Source of the DNA: Actinomycetota bacterium
Lineage (GTDB): Bacteria > Actinomycetota > Acidimicrobiia > Acidimicrobiales > Acidimicrobilacustridaceae
Length of the DNA stretch: 52,342 nucleotides
NCBI GenBank assembly: GCA_016185305.1
Contig: JACPNV010000026.1
Coordinates: forward strand, 1-52,342
Direction of reading: 5' to 3'
Part shown: positions 26,113-34,417 of the stretch, one piece after another
Layout: each line of letters opens with the position of its first letter
Position numbering within the stretch: position 1 is the first letter of the stretch
Made by a program: the position numbers and the translations under genes
The notes under the pieces: generated by a model
The model's input: only the letters and a program-made list of their open reading frames with translations
Database searches by the model: none
What the model was told of the DNA's origin: nothing

Positions 26113-27486
26113 TCAGCGCGGGGCCGAACGGGCGCCCTGCCCGACCGCGTCCTCGTCGACGACGGGTCTCACGTCAGCCGTCGGCGGCTCGGCACTCGCC
26201 CGGGCAGCATCTGTGTCGAGCTCGAGCGCGTCCGGCTCGGCGAGCTCGGTTCTGTGCATCTCGTAGCAATAGGTGAGGAACTGATCGACCCCACCGATGA
26301 CGGCGTTGCACCGGATCGAGGGGAAGAGATCGAACGCGTGCTGCGCGCCGTGGAGTTCGAGGTAGTGCACCGGTTGCTGCGAGACGGCCTCGAGCCGGCG
26401 AGCGAAATCCCGTGCATCCTCGACCGGGGCAAGCGTGTCGCGGTCGCCATGGATGACGAGGAACGGCGGCGCGTCGGCCCGCACCTGATCCATCGGCGAC
26501 GCCTTGGCAAACGCCTCGGGGTCGTCGGCGAAGCTCGTCTGCATGACCCATGCTCCGATGAACGAGTCGACCGTGCCGGGAAGCCAGTGACCGTTCCGGT
26601 TGGTGAAGTCGTAGACCCCGTAGAAGGGCACGGCGGCCTGGACGCTCGTATCCGCGTCCTCGAAGCCCGGCTGGTACTCCGCGTCGTTCGCCGTGAGTGC
26701 CAGCAACGACGAGAGATGCCCGCCCGCCGAACCACCCGTCACGGCGATGAAGTTCGGGTCGATGCCGTACTCCTCCGCGTTCTCTCGTATCCACGCCACC
26801 GCCCGCTTGAGATCGATCAGCATCTCCGGGAAGGCCACGCCGGGGCTCAGCCGGTAGTTGACGTTGAAACCGACCCATCCTTGCGACGCGAGCAGCTTGA
26901 GCAGCGGCAGGCCCTGCTCGCGCTTGTCGCCGATGACCCAGCCGCCGCCATGGACTTGCACGATCACCGGCCGGCGCTCGTCCGCGGCTGGCGGTTCGAG
27001 CGGGCGGTAGACGTCGAGCTTGAGCCGGCTCAAGCGCTCCGCAGCTTCACCGCGCTGGCTGCGGAGACCACGGCGCCGGCGCACGGTCTTCACCATCGCG
27101 TACTCCACGTTGCGCGTGACCTTGATCGGCAGCTTCCGGCGGGGCACCGGTTGCGCGGCGGCGCCGCGCAACGCGGCTTTGATCTCGTCGCGAGCGTCGA
27201 AGCTCTGTTTGATCATGACCCCGAGCCCCACCCAGGAAGTGACCGCCAGCGCCAGCGCCGCTTTGCCTTCGGCCCTCTTGAACGAACCGGCACGACCCAG
27301 GAACAGGGTGCCGAGCACCTGCCAGATGAGATGGAACCACGCGAGCTCGATCGTGATCCAGGAGGCGAAGAAGCTCCAACCGAACAGCACCCGGCTCCGC
27401 CTGGTCGGCCGGAAGGCGTTCACCGTGTAGACGATGTTGTTGACCGAGACGGCCAGAGCCAAGCGGGTTCGTGTGTGCTGCGACAT
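26113..27486 (-). CDS. membrane-anchored alpha/beta hydrolase (HSL/carboxylesterase type)
   Basis: About 457 residues. Two or three hydrophobic segments lie in the first 95 residues. The catalytic domain then shows the oxyanion motif HGGGW (179-183), the elbow GGSAGG with Ser near 253, the acid in HGDRDTLAP and the His in HGAQHAFD. This is the hormone-sensitive-lipase-like branch used for lipid and steroid esters. The ATG at 27486 (MSQHTRTRLA) is preferred over a more upstream start whose extra residues look non-coding. The C-terminal 45 residues are acidic and low-complexity. It is divergent from the wax ester synthase gene, sharing a promoter region of about 100 bases, which fits joint control of acyl ester making and breaking. 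Confidence 0.88.
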   Translation of the reverse strand: MSQHTRTRLALAVSVNNIVYTVNAFRPTRRSRVLFGWSFFASWITIELAWFHLIWQVLGTLFLGRAGSFKRAEGKAALALAVTSWVGLGVMIKQSFDARDEIKAALRGAAAQPVPRRKLPIKVTRNVEYAMVKTVRRRRGLRSQRGEAAERLSRLKLDVYRPLEPPAADERRPVIVQVHGGGWVIGDKREQGLPLLKLLASQGWVGFNVNYRLSPGVAFPEMLIDLKRAVAWIRENAEEYGIDPNFIAVTGGSAGGHLSSLLALTANDAEYQPGFEDADTSVQAAVPFYGVYDFTNRNGHWLPGTVDSFIGAWVMQTSFADDPEAFAKASPMDQVRADAPPFLVIHGDRDTLAPVEDARDFARRLEAVSQQPVHYLELHGAQHAFDLFPSIRCNAVIGGVDQFLTYCYEMHRTELAEPDALELDTDAARASAEPPTADVRPVVDEDAVGQGARSAPR

Positions 27487-27588
27487 GCCAAGAGTGTGGC
27501 CCGGTTGCGGCCGGCGCAAAAGCTCGCCGATGGAACGCGAGGTAGGCGGGAGCTACGGTCGTCTGATGCCGACCGCGCGGGAGCATTG

Positions 27589-28998
27589 ATGGAACGACTC
27601 TCCGGGATGGACGCGTTCTTCCTGTACGCGGAGACACCCACCAACCACATGCACGTCACCCTGTGCGCCGTGATCGACCCAGACGGGATGGAAGACGGCT
27701 ACTCGTTCGCCACGCTCCGCTCGCACATCCAGAACCGCCTGCATCTCGTACCGCCGCTTCTCCGCCGGCTCGTCCCGGTCCCGCTCCGACTCAGCCATCC
27801 CCTCTGGGTAGAAGACCCCGACTTCGACCTCGACTTCCACGTTCGCCGCGCGGCGGTGCCCTCGCCAGGCAGCGAGTACGAGCTCGCCGACCTGGTGGCG
27901 CAGATCGCCAGCGTCCCGCTCGACCGCACCCGCCCCCTCTGGGAGATGTGGATCGTCGAGGGACTGGAGCACGGCAACATCGCTCTCGTCGCCAAGCTGC
28001 ATCACTCGACGCTCGACGGCATCGCCGGCGTCGAGCAGATGGTCAACTTCTTCGATCTTGAACGCAAGCCGGCCGAAGTCGCGAGCGAACAGGCCCGGCG
28101 GGCCGAGCCCGACGAGATCCCGTCCGATCTCGAGCTGATCACAACCGCGACGGTCGAGCGCGTGCGAGGCTTGTTCGGCGTCATCCCCCTCGTGCAGCGC
28201 ACGGCCGGCTCGATCCTGGCCGTGCGCCGCAACCGGGCCGATCCCGACACGGTGTCGGGCGGCACGCCACTCGCCTGTCCCGGGACGCCGTTCAACGCCG
28301 CCATCACCAGCCAGCGCAAGGTCGCGTTCGCCCGCGTCTCGCTGGTCGACATCAAGTCGATCAAGGACCGCGCCGGCGGAACGGTGAACGACGTCCTTCT
28401 GGCCATCGTTTCGGGTGCGCTGCGCGCCTACCTCGACAAGAAGGGTGCGCTGCCCGAAGATCCCCTCGTCGCCGCCTGTCCCGTCAACGTGCGCACCGAA
28501 GAGCACGCGGGCAAGTCCGACAACCGCATCTCCGCCATGTTCACGTCGCTGCACACCGACATCGACGACCCGGTGCGACGCCTCCACGAGATCAGCCGCA
28601 CCAGCCGGGCGGCCAAGGACGAGCACGCGCTGTTCGGCCCCGACACCATGCAACGCTGGGCGGAGGTCGCCGACCCCAACCTGTTCACCTGGCTGACCGA
28701 CCTCTACTCGTCGAGCGGCCTCGCCGACCGGCACCGGGCCGCGATCAACGTGATGTTCTCCAACATCCCTGGCCCCGACGTCCCGCTGTACCTGGCCGGC
28801 GGCACCCTCGCACACGCCTACCCGATGGGCCAGATCATCGATGGCATCGGGCTCAACGTCACGGCGATGAGCTACAAGGACAGCGTCGACTTCGGCTTCA
28901 TGGCCGCGGCCAACCTTGTCGGCGACGTTTGGGACCTCGCCGCGGCGGTCGCACCAGCCCTCGCCGAGCTCAAAGACGCGGTCGAGGCCAGGCGCTGA
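27589..28998 (+). CDS. wax ester synthase / acyl-CoA:diacylglycerol acyltransferase
   Basis: A 469-residue WS/DGAT protein. It has the conserved start MERLSGMDAFFLYAET, the active-site motif HHSTLDG (His 138-His 139 to Gly 144), PLDRTRPLWEMW just before it, and the C-terminal NVMFSNIPGPDVPLYLAGG typical of the family. It should transfer an acyl group from acyl-CoA to an alcohol or diacylglycerol, making storage lipid. The ATG at 27589 is the only sensible start, since an upstream ATG in frame runs into a stop. Intact, in contrast to the second copy near 49487. Confidence 0.94.
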   Translation: MERLSGMDAFFLYAETPTNHMHVTLCAVIDPDGMEDGYSFATLRSHIQNRLHLVPPLLRRLVPVPLRLSHPLWVEDPDFDLDFHVRRAAVPSPGSEYELADLVAQIASVPLDRTRPLWEMWIVEGLEHGNIALVAKLHHSTLDGIAGVEQMVNFFDLERKPAEVASEQARRAEPDEIPSDLELITTATVERVRGLFGVIPLVQRTAGSILAVRRNRADPDTVSGGTPLACPGTPFNAAITSQRKVAFARVSLVDIKSIKDRAGGTVNDVLLAIVSGALRAYLDKKGALPEDPLVAACPVNVRTEEHAGKSDNRISAMFTSLHTDIDDPVRRLHEISRTSRAAKDEHALFGPDTMQRWAEVADPNLFTWLTDLYSSSGLADRHRAAINVMFSNIPGPDVPLYLAGGTLAHAYPMGQIIDGIGLNVTAMSYKDSVDFGFMAAANLVGDVWDLAAAVAPALAELKDAVEARR

Positions 28999-29024
28999 GG
29001 TCGGATGGTCCAGATGGGCGCTAC

Positions 29025-32000
29025 TCAGCCGCGCACGGTGAAGGCGTAGTCGCCAATCGACGCGGTGCTCCCGCCCGAGACGGTGATCACGTAGCCGCCG
29101 GTCGCCGGCAGCCTCGTGGACGAGAAGCCGGAGCAGACCGCCGCGCTGGCGATGGTCAATCCGTCCGGGCTCCGGACGTCGGCGCGCACGTCCGTTGACG
29201 CGTTGCAGCCGCCCGCAGGGACCAGTTCGATCTGGTCGTCGGCCCTGCCTTCGAAGACGTAGCGATCGACACGGCCGGGAGACTCGATGCGTCCGGCACC
29301 CTGACCGGGCTGGTCGGGCCGGACGGTGTCGCCGACCCTGATCGTGAAGGTGTCATCCGGTGGGAGGTCGACGAAGGCGAACTCGTACTTGCCAGTGCCG
29401 CGGCCACCGCTCGTGCCGACGACCACGTCGACCGGTCCGTCCTGGGTGACCTCGATCCGGCCGATGTTCGAGCAAGCGTTGCCCCCACCCAATGTCCCCG
29501 CCGGCTCTTGTCGCACGAGCACCGTGAGCTCGGTCTTGCCGTCCGGGCACGGCGCCGGCGCTAGATAGAAGATGCTCTGGCCGCGGCGGCCGGTGAACTG
29601 GTAGATGTCGCGGGCGCCGTCGACGGTGATCTCGCCGCGGGTCGTCTTCCCGAACTCGAGAGGGCGCTGGCCGTCGGCGGGAACACCGGTGACGACGATC
29701 AGGTACCGGAACGGTTGGTCGGAGCCAACGCGAACCTCGTAGGCACCGGGCCCCTTCTGGTCGATGCGTCCTATGGTGCTGCACGCGTCTCCCCCGCCGA
29801 TGACCGCCTGGTCCGGGCCGCGAACCTCGATGCGCCCACTGCTGCGCGCGCAGTCCTTGTCGGGCGCGATGAACAGGCTGGTGCCGGCCGAAAGTGTCAA
29901 GGTGTAGACGTCCTGCTCGGTAGCCGACACGTCTCCCTGCAGGCGCACCTGCTCGAAGGGTGCGAGCGATGACGATCCCGAGTCGACCAAGTCCGCCACC
30001 ACGCGCGGTTTGGAGGCGTCAGGCGACTCGGTCGGCGACGTGCCGCTGGATGAGCCGGGCGCGGCCGACCCGCCCGCCGTAGCGGGAACGTTCGTGGCAA
30101 CGGCGGCGGCACCGTCCCCGAACGACGCCTCGCCCGTGAGGACGACATCGGTGATGCAACCTTCGAGAGCCGCCCCTCCATCGACACCGGCAGCACGGCA
30201 GGTGGCTTCGCCCACCTCGCGCTGCTCCGGCGTGAACACCGGGACCGGTGCGTCGGGGAACTTCCGGTCCGTGACCGATTCGGTGGTCTCGCCCTCGTAG
30301 TAGTGCAGCAACGACGACGCCTGCTTCACCCGCCAGCGATCGGCGTAGGGGCCGTAGAGCACGTCAGCGGGGGGCTGACCGCCATCGGGCACCACGGCGG
30401 GCTTGCCGTCTTGGTCGGTGAGATCGTTGTCCTTGTTCGTGTCGGCATTGCCGAGGAGCCCCTCCACCCCGCGAGCGCGCGCCGGCGCCAGTTGCACCAT
30501 CAAAGCGATCCCATACCGGCCCGCAGGTCGGAGGATGGCCCGCGACTGGTCCGGCCACTGCACCTCGACGGAACCATCGGCCTTGAAGTCGCGCGGCACG
30601 AGCCTCCCGCCGTTGGGGAACGAGATCGTCTCGGCGCCGACGAGCGCGAGCGTGCCGTCGCGGTAGATGCCGAGCTTTCCACCGACGAGCTCGACGGCGA
30701 ACCGATCGCCGGCGACGTCGAAGCCGACCTGGGTGTTGCTCGACACCAGCCGGCTGCCGGGGATGGCGGCCTGGCGGGTCTGGATGACCATGTCGTCGCT
30801 CGTCGTCGAGCGCACCGCGACGAACTCACCAACCGCTTGGAAATCGAACGGGAGTCCATCGAAGGTCGCGAGGTGCGGGTCGTTCCAGGACCCGCCGCTG
30901 GGGCCCCCGGGCCCATCTCCTCCGCCACCCGCGCCGCCGCCACCACCCGCGCCACTCCCACCCGCACCGCCACCGCCACCCGCGCCACCGCCGCCACCCG
31001 CGCCACCGCCACCGCCACCCGCGCCGCCACCACCCGCGCCGCCACCACCACCCTGTCCCCCACCGCCGGATCCACCCCCGTTGTTGTTCTTGTTGTTCTT
31101 GTCGTTCTTGTCGGGCTTCTTCTCGCACGTCGCGTCGCCGGGAGGCAACGGGTCAGTTCCGTATGCCGTGCGCAGCGGCATCCCGAGCTTGCCCCGCAGC
31201 AGGTTCTGCGCTCGCGTCGCTTCGACTTCGGACGTCTTGATGCCCGTGGGCTTGCCCCCCACGTAGCACTCGTTGGTGACGAGTTGGCGGGCCTGATCCT
31301 GTTTGGCGTGGAACAGCTCGTGGTAGAGCGACGAGCACTTGTCGCGGGCGGTGCCGTCGCCGTAGCTGCCGCCCTTGTTCGGGTCCCAGAAGACGAAGTA
31401 CGTGCCGAACGCCGAGCTCTCGTGGTTGTCGTCGACTCCGGGGTCCTGCAGCTTGACGCGCGTGAGGTCGATGCCCGAAAGCACCCCAGCCGGATCGCCG
31501 TTGTTCTGGAAGATCTGGATGCAGCTCGTGAAGTCGGCCCCCGTCTCCGCAGAGACACCGGAGAGGTCAGCACCGCCGCCGCCGCCATCGTCGGCCCGTG
31601 CCTCGCGGGGCGCCGCGAACATGGAAGAACCGAGAGCGAGAACGAGGGCGGCGACAGCCGCGATGGTCGGCGCCGCCCGGCGGCGGCGCCGGAGGACGAG
31701 AACCAGAACGATCATGGCGAGGATGAGGACGGCGCCTGCCGCCGCAACCAGCCAGGCGAGCCGGCTGGACGGCTCGGCAACCGCGACCGCCGGCCGAACG
31801 GTGTTCGCCAGTTGGGCCGACGCGGGAGTGGTCGTGCCCCGGCAGAGGTCGTCGGGACCGTTCGGCAGGTCCGGCACGCCGTACAGCACGAGCGCTTCGA
31901 AGGAGCCCGCGCTCGGGAACCGGAAGCTGCGCGACGGGTTCACGTCCAAGCGACCCAGGCTCACGGTCGACACGATCGTGTCGTCGCCGAGGCGGATGAA

Positions 32001-32423
32001 CGGCAGGCGCACCGTCATCGACTGTGCGGGCTCGAGCGGCGTCAGGCGGCTGGTCAGCGAGCCCGCGAGCGATTGGTCGAAGTTCGCCATCGACAGGGCC
32101 GGCGTGACGTCGCGCCCGCCGGCACGCACGACGGGCAGCGAGATCGTGCCCGTAGCGCCGGCGATCGCCTGGCAGCGCGCGCCGCTGTCGTTGCGGACGT
32201 CGACCTCGATGCCATCTGGTGCGGATCGCACGGCCGCGATGGTCAAGCCCTTGCTCTGCGATTCGGCGGCCGATGCAGGTGCTGCCCCGGCAATCGCGAT
32301 CACGAGCAATGCCAACCCGGCAGCGACGATCGCTACCAACCACGGACCCGTCTCGGGCCACGGCCGCGAGTGACACGAGCCGCATGTCGCTGGGCACTCG
32401 ACGCGCGCGTGAAGCTTGACCAT
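29025..32423 (-). CDS. large surface protein: M91-like metalloprotease, Gly-rich linker, VWD domain, C-terminal repeats
   Basis: About 1,132 residues from the ATG at 32423, which has AGGAG at good spacing. Order: N-terminal tail with Cys pairs; helix at about 27-50 ending AAPASAAE; extracytoplasmic domain to about 220; a second helix (222-245), RRRRR, and a signal-like third helix ending in AxA (251-275). Then a domain holding LYHELFHAKQ (HExxH near 366) with SEVEATRAQNLLRGKLGMPL, resembling M91 (NleD-like) zinc peptidases. An Asn/Lys and poly-Gly linker follows (about 436-508), then WNDPHLATFDGLPFDF, the VWD-domain signature (511 on). The C-terminal 290 residues hold three repeats, each with a D-x-Y-x-(F/L) strand and paired Cys in the form GGGxACSxIGRI. 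Likely cell-surface or secreted; target unknown. Confidence 0.85.
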   Translation of the reverse strand: MVKLHARVECPATCGSCHSRPWPETGPWLVAIVAAGLALLVIAIAGAAPASAAESQSKGLTIAAVRSAPDGIEVDVRNDSGARCQAIAGATGTISLPVVRAGGRDVTPALSMANFDQSLAGSLTSRLTPLEPAQSMTVRLPFIRLGDDTIVSTVSLGRLDVNPSRSFRFPSAGSFEALVLYGVPDLPNGPDDLCRGTTTPASAQLANTVRPAVAVAEPSSRLAWLVAAAGAVLILAMIVLVLVLRRRRRAAPTIAAVAALVLALGSSMFAAPREARADDGGGGGADLSGVSAETGADFTSCIQIFQNNGDPAGVLSGIDLTRVKLQDPGVDDNHESSAFGTYFVFWDPNKGGSYGDGTARDKCSSLYHELFHAKQDQARQLVTNECYVGGKPTGIKTSEVEATRAQNLLRGKLGMPLRTAYGTDPLPPGDATCEKKPDKNDKNNKNNNGGGSGGGGQGGGGGAGGGGAGGGGGGAGGGGGAGGGGGAGGSGAGGGGGAGGGGDGPGGPSGGSWNDPHLATFDGLPFDFQAVGEFVAVRSTTSDDMVIQTRQAAIPGSRLVSSNTQVGFDVAGDRFAVELVGGKLGIYRDGTLALVGAETISFPNGGRLVPRDFKADGSVEVQWPDQSRAILRPAGRYGIALMVQLAPARARGVEGLLGNADTNKDNDLTDQDGKPAVVPDGGQPPADVLYGPYADRWRVKQASSLLHYYEGETTESVTDRKFPDAPVPVFTPEQREVGEATCRAAGVDGGAALEGCITDVVLTGEASFGDGAAAVATNVPATAGGSAAPGSSSGTSPTESPDASKPRVVADLVDSGSSSLAPFEQVRLQGDVSATEQDVYTLTLSAGTSLFIAPDKDCARSSGRIEVRGPDQAVIGGGDACSTIGRIDQKGPGAYEVRVGSDQPFRYLIVVTGVPADGQRPLEFGKTTRGEITVDGARDIYQFTGRRGQSIFYLAPAPCPDGKTELTVLVRQEPAGTLGGGNACSNIGRIEVTQDGPVDVVVGTSGGRGTGKYEFAFVDLPPDDTFTIRVGDTVRPDQPGQGAGRIESPGRVDRYVFEGRADDQIELVPAGGCNASTDVRADVRSPDGLTIASAAVCSGFSSTRLPATGGYVITVSGGSTASIGDYAFTVRG
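30900..31118 (-). repeat. Gly-rich and Asn/Lys-rich low-complexity coding repeat
   Basis: Within the surface protein gene, 30900-31080 is built from GGN codons with repeated GGGAGGGG-type phrases, about 60 residues. It is preceded (31081-31118) by an Asn/Lys/Asp tract. It acts as a flexible linker between the protease-like and VWD domains, and its length is likely to vary between strains by slippage. Confidence 0.85.
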
Positions 32424-32473
32424 GGCGATGTCTCCTCGGAACAGGGTGGGCCACATCCCTGACAAGGCCGACC

Positions 32474-32485
32474 GTAATCGGTTAC
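32474..32485. promoter_or_regulatory. short palindrome upstream of the surface protein gene
   Basis: GTAA-TCGG-TTAC, about 50 bases upstream of the ATG at 32423. It shares the core AATCGGTT with the site at 48034-48047 but lacks the outer T/A positions of a KstR-like box. Functional meaning uncertain. Confidence 0.3.
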
Positions 32486-32537
32486 GTGACTTTGCCCCGC
32501 GCTCAGGCCGTCTCGAACTCGCGCCCGCGGCGCCAGC

Positions 32538-32633
32538 TCACTTGCGCTTGTAGGTCGCCCAGAGCATGCGGACCGCCATGACCAGGAGGACGGCCAGGAT
32601 GCCGATCCACGCCAGGGTCACGAACACGGGCAC
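32538..32633 (-). CDS. 31-residue single-helix membrane mini-protein
   Basis: A short frame from GTG at 32633 to a TGA at 32538-32540. Residues 2-23 form one hydrophobic helix (VTLAWIGILAVLLVMAVRM) ending in ATYKRK, the positive-inside anchor. An upstream in-frame stop is present four codons before the GTG. The ribosome binding site is weak. Helix and charge pattern resemble small conserved actinobacterial membrane proteins, but there is no family call. Confidence 0.4.
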   Translation of the reverse strand: MPVFVTLAWIGILAVLLVMAVRMLWATYKRK

Positions 32634-32714
32634 GCCGCGACTCTACGCATGCCAACCTGCTCCCGCCCCATGACCCGACGACAATGGGCCAAACGAGCGT
32701 TTGACGACGGGCTT

Positions 32715-32728
32715 TGTAACCTGTTCTA
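32715..32728. promoter_or_regulatory. KstR-like operator upstream of FadD19-like gene
   Basis: TGTAACCTGTTCTA matches the mycobacterial KstR consensus TNNAACNNGTTNNA at every fixed position and lies 36 bases upstream of the ATG at 32765, the usual place for a repressor of this type. Binding is inferred. Confidence 0.6.
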
Positions 32729-32764
32729 CTGGCGCAGGAACCGAGATCCGGGGGCAGCACACCA

Positions 32765-34402
32765 ATGCCGTACAACGTTGCCGACATGTTCGAGCACACG
32801 GTCGACGCCGTGCCCGATCGCACCGCGATCATCTGCGAAGACACGCAACGCAGCTTCGCTGATCTCGAAGAACGCACCAATCGGCTCGCGCACCACCTCG
32901 GCGCCGAGGGCATCGAGCCGGGCGACCACGTCGGCATCTATGCCATGAACTCGGTCGAGTGGGTCGAGGCCATGATCGCCATCTGCAAGATCCGAGCGGT
33001 GCCGGTGAACGTGAACTACCGCTATGTCGAGGAAGAGCTGCGCTACCTCTTCGACAACGCCGACCTCAAGGGACTCTTCTACGGCGAGGAGTACGGTCCT
33101 CGCGTGGCGGCGGTGAAAGACAAGCTGCCGCTCCTCAAGACACTCGTGATGATCGAGGACGGCACCGCGACCGACCAGAGCGGGCTCGACGGCACGCCCT
33201 ATGAGAAGGCCCTCGCCAACCAGAGCGCGGCCCGCGACTTCGACCCCCGGTCCGGCGACGATCAGGTCATCATCTACACCGGCGGCACGACGGGCATGCC
33301 GAAGGGCGTCATGTGGCGCAGCGAAGACATCTTCTTCGCGCTGGCCGGCGGCATCGATCCGTTCACCCGTGAACCGGTGGCCAGCGAGTTCCAGCACGCC
33401 GAGGCGGCGAAGGCGTCGCCGGGTCAGCTCATCTTCATGAACACCCCGCCACTCATGCACGGCGCCGCCTTCGTCGGCAGCATGATGCAGCTGTTCCAGG
33501 GCAACATCAACGTGCTCGTCCCGAAGTTCGACCCGAAAGCGGTGTGGCGGACGATCGAGAAGCAGCGGGTCAACTCGATCCTCATCGTCGGCGACGCCAT
33601 GGGCCGGCCGCTCATCGAGGCGTTGGAGGAGATGGAGGCCGACGGTGAGGAGATCGACCTGTCGGCGTTCCTCTCGTGCAGCTCGAGCGCGGCCGTGTTC
33701 TCACCGACGGTCAAGGATCGGTTCCTCGATCGCTTCCCGAACCTGGTCATCACCGACTCGATCGGCGCCACCGAGAGCGGCTTCAACGGCCTCATCGCGG
33801 TCGGCAAGGGCAACACCGCGATGAAGGGTGGCGGCCCGACCGTCTCGCCCGGCAAGGACACCGTCGTGCTCGACGACGACCTCGAGCCGGTGCCACCGGG
33901 CTCAGGGGTCATCGGCAAGGTGGCCCGCGGCGGCAACATCCCGCTCGGCTACTACAAGGACGAGAAGAAGACGGCCGAGACGTGGATCATCGCGGCCGAC
34001 GGCAAGCGCTACGCCATGCCCGGCGACTTCGCCACCGTCGAGGAAGACGGCACGATCACGCTCCTCGGCCGCGGCTCGGTGTGCATCAACACCGGGGGCG
34101 AGAAGGTCTTCCCCGAAGAGGTCGAGCAGGCCCTCAAAGCCCACGACGAGGTCTTCGACGCTGTCGTGGTCGGCGTGGCCGACGAGCGCTGGGGCCAGAG
34201 GGTCGCGGCGGTGGTGCAGCCGCGCGAGGGCCACGACGTCACGCTGGCCGACCTCGACACGCACTGCCGCGGTTACGTCGCCGGCTACAAGGTGCCACGC
34301 GAGCTCCACATCGTGGACGAGATCGTTCGCTCACCGAGCGGGAAGCCCGACTATCCCTGGGCCAAGCAACTGGCCGAAGCGGGAACCCACCGTCACAACT
34401 GA
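32765..34402 (+). CDS. acyl-CoA synthetase, FadD19-like
   Basis: A 545-residue AMP-binding ligase. Motifs: YTGGTTGMPKGVMWR (P-loop, about residues 172-186), DSIGATESGF, YAMPGDFATVEEDGTITLLGRGS, and the catalytic C-terminal Lys in SGKPDYPWAK. The N-terminal VADMFEHTVDAVPDRTAI and NVNYRYVEEELRYLFDNAD closely recall mycobacterial FadD19, a ligase for C24-branched steroid side-chain acids (comparison from memory of that family). A KstR-like box precedes it. The aldehyde dehydrogenase begins 15 bases after its stop, so the pair can convert an aldehyde to an acid and then to its CoA ester. Confidence 0.93.
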   Translation: MPYNVADMFEHTVDAVPDRTAIICEDTQRSFADLEERTNRLAHHLGAEGIEPGDHVGIYAMNSVEWVEAMIAICKIRAVPVNVNYRYVEEELRYLFDNADLKGLFYGEEYGPRVAAVKDKLPLLKTLVMIEDGTATDQSGLDGTPYEKALANQSAARDFDPRSGDDQVIIYTGGTTGMPKGVMWRSEDIFFALAGGIDPFTREPVASEFQHAEAAKASPGQLIFMNTPPLMHGAAFVGSMMQLFQGNINVLVPKFDPKAVWRTIEKQRVNSILIVGDAMGRPLIEALEEMEADGEEIDLSAFLSCSSSAAVFSPTVKDRFLDRFPNLVITDSIGATESGFNGLIAVGKGNTAMKGGGPTVSPGKDTVVLDDDLEPVPPGSGVIGKVARGGNIPLGYYKDEKKTAETWIIAADGKRYAMPGDFATVEEDGTITLLGRGSVCINTGGEKVFPEEVEQALKAHDEVFDAVVVGVADERWGQRVAAVVQPREGHDVTLADLDTHCRGYVAGYKVPRELHIVDEIVRSPSGKPDYPWAKQLAEAGTHRHN

Positions 34403-34417
34403 CCTACGGAGACATCC

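Noticed and set aside
30303..32462. 719-codon plus-strand frame opposite the surface protein gene, and a poly-Pro frame at 30667-31266
   Set aside because: The Pro-rich part is only the complement of Gly codons; the minus strand has a good ribosome binding site, signal helix and recognisable domains.
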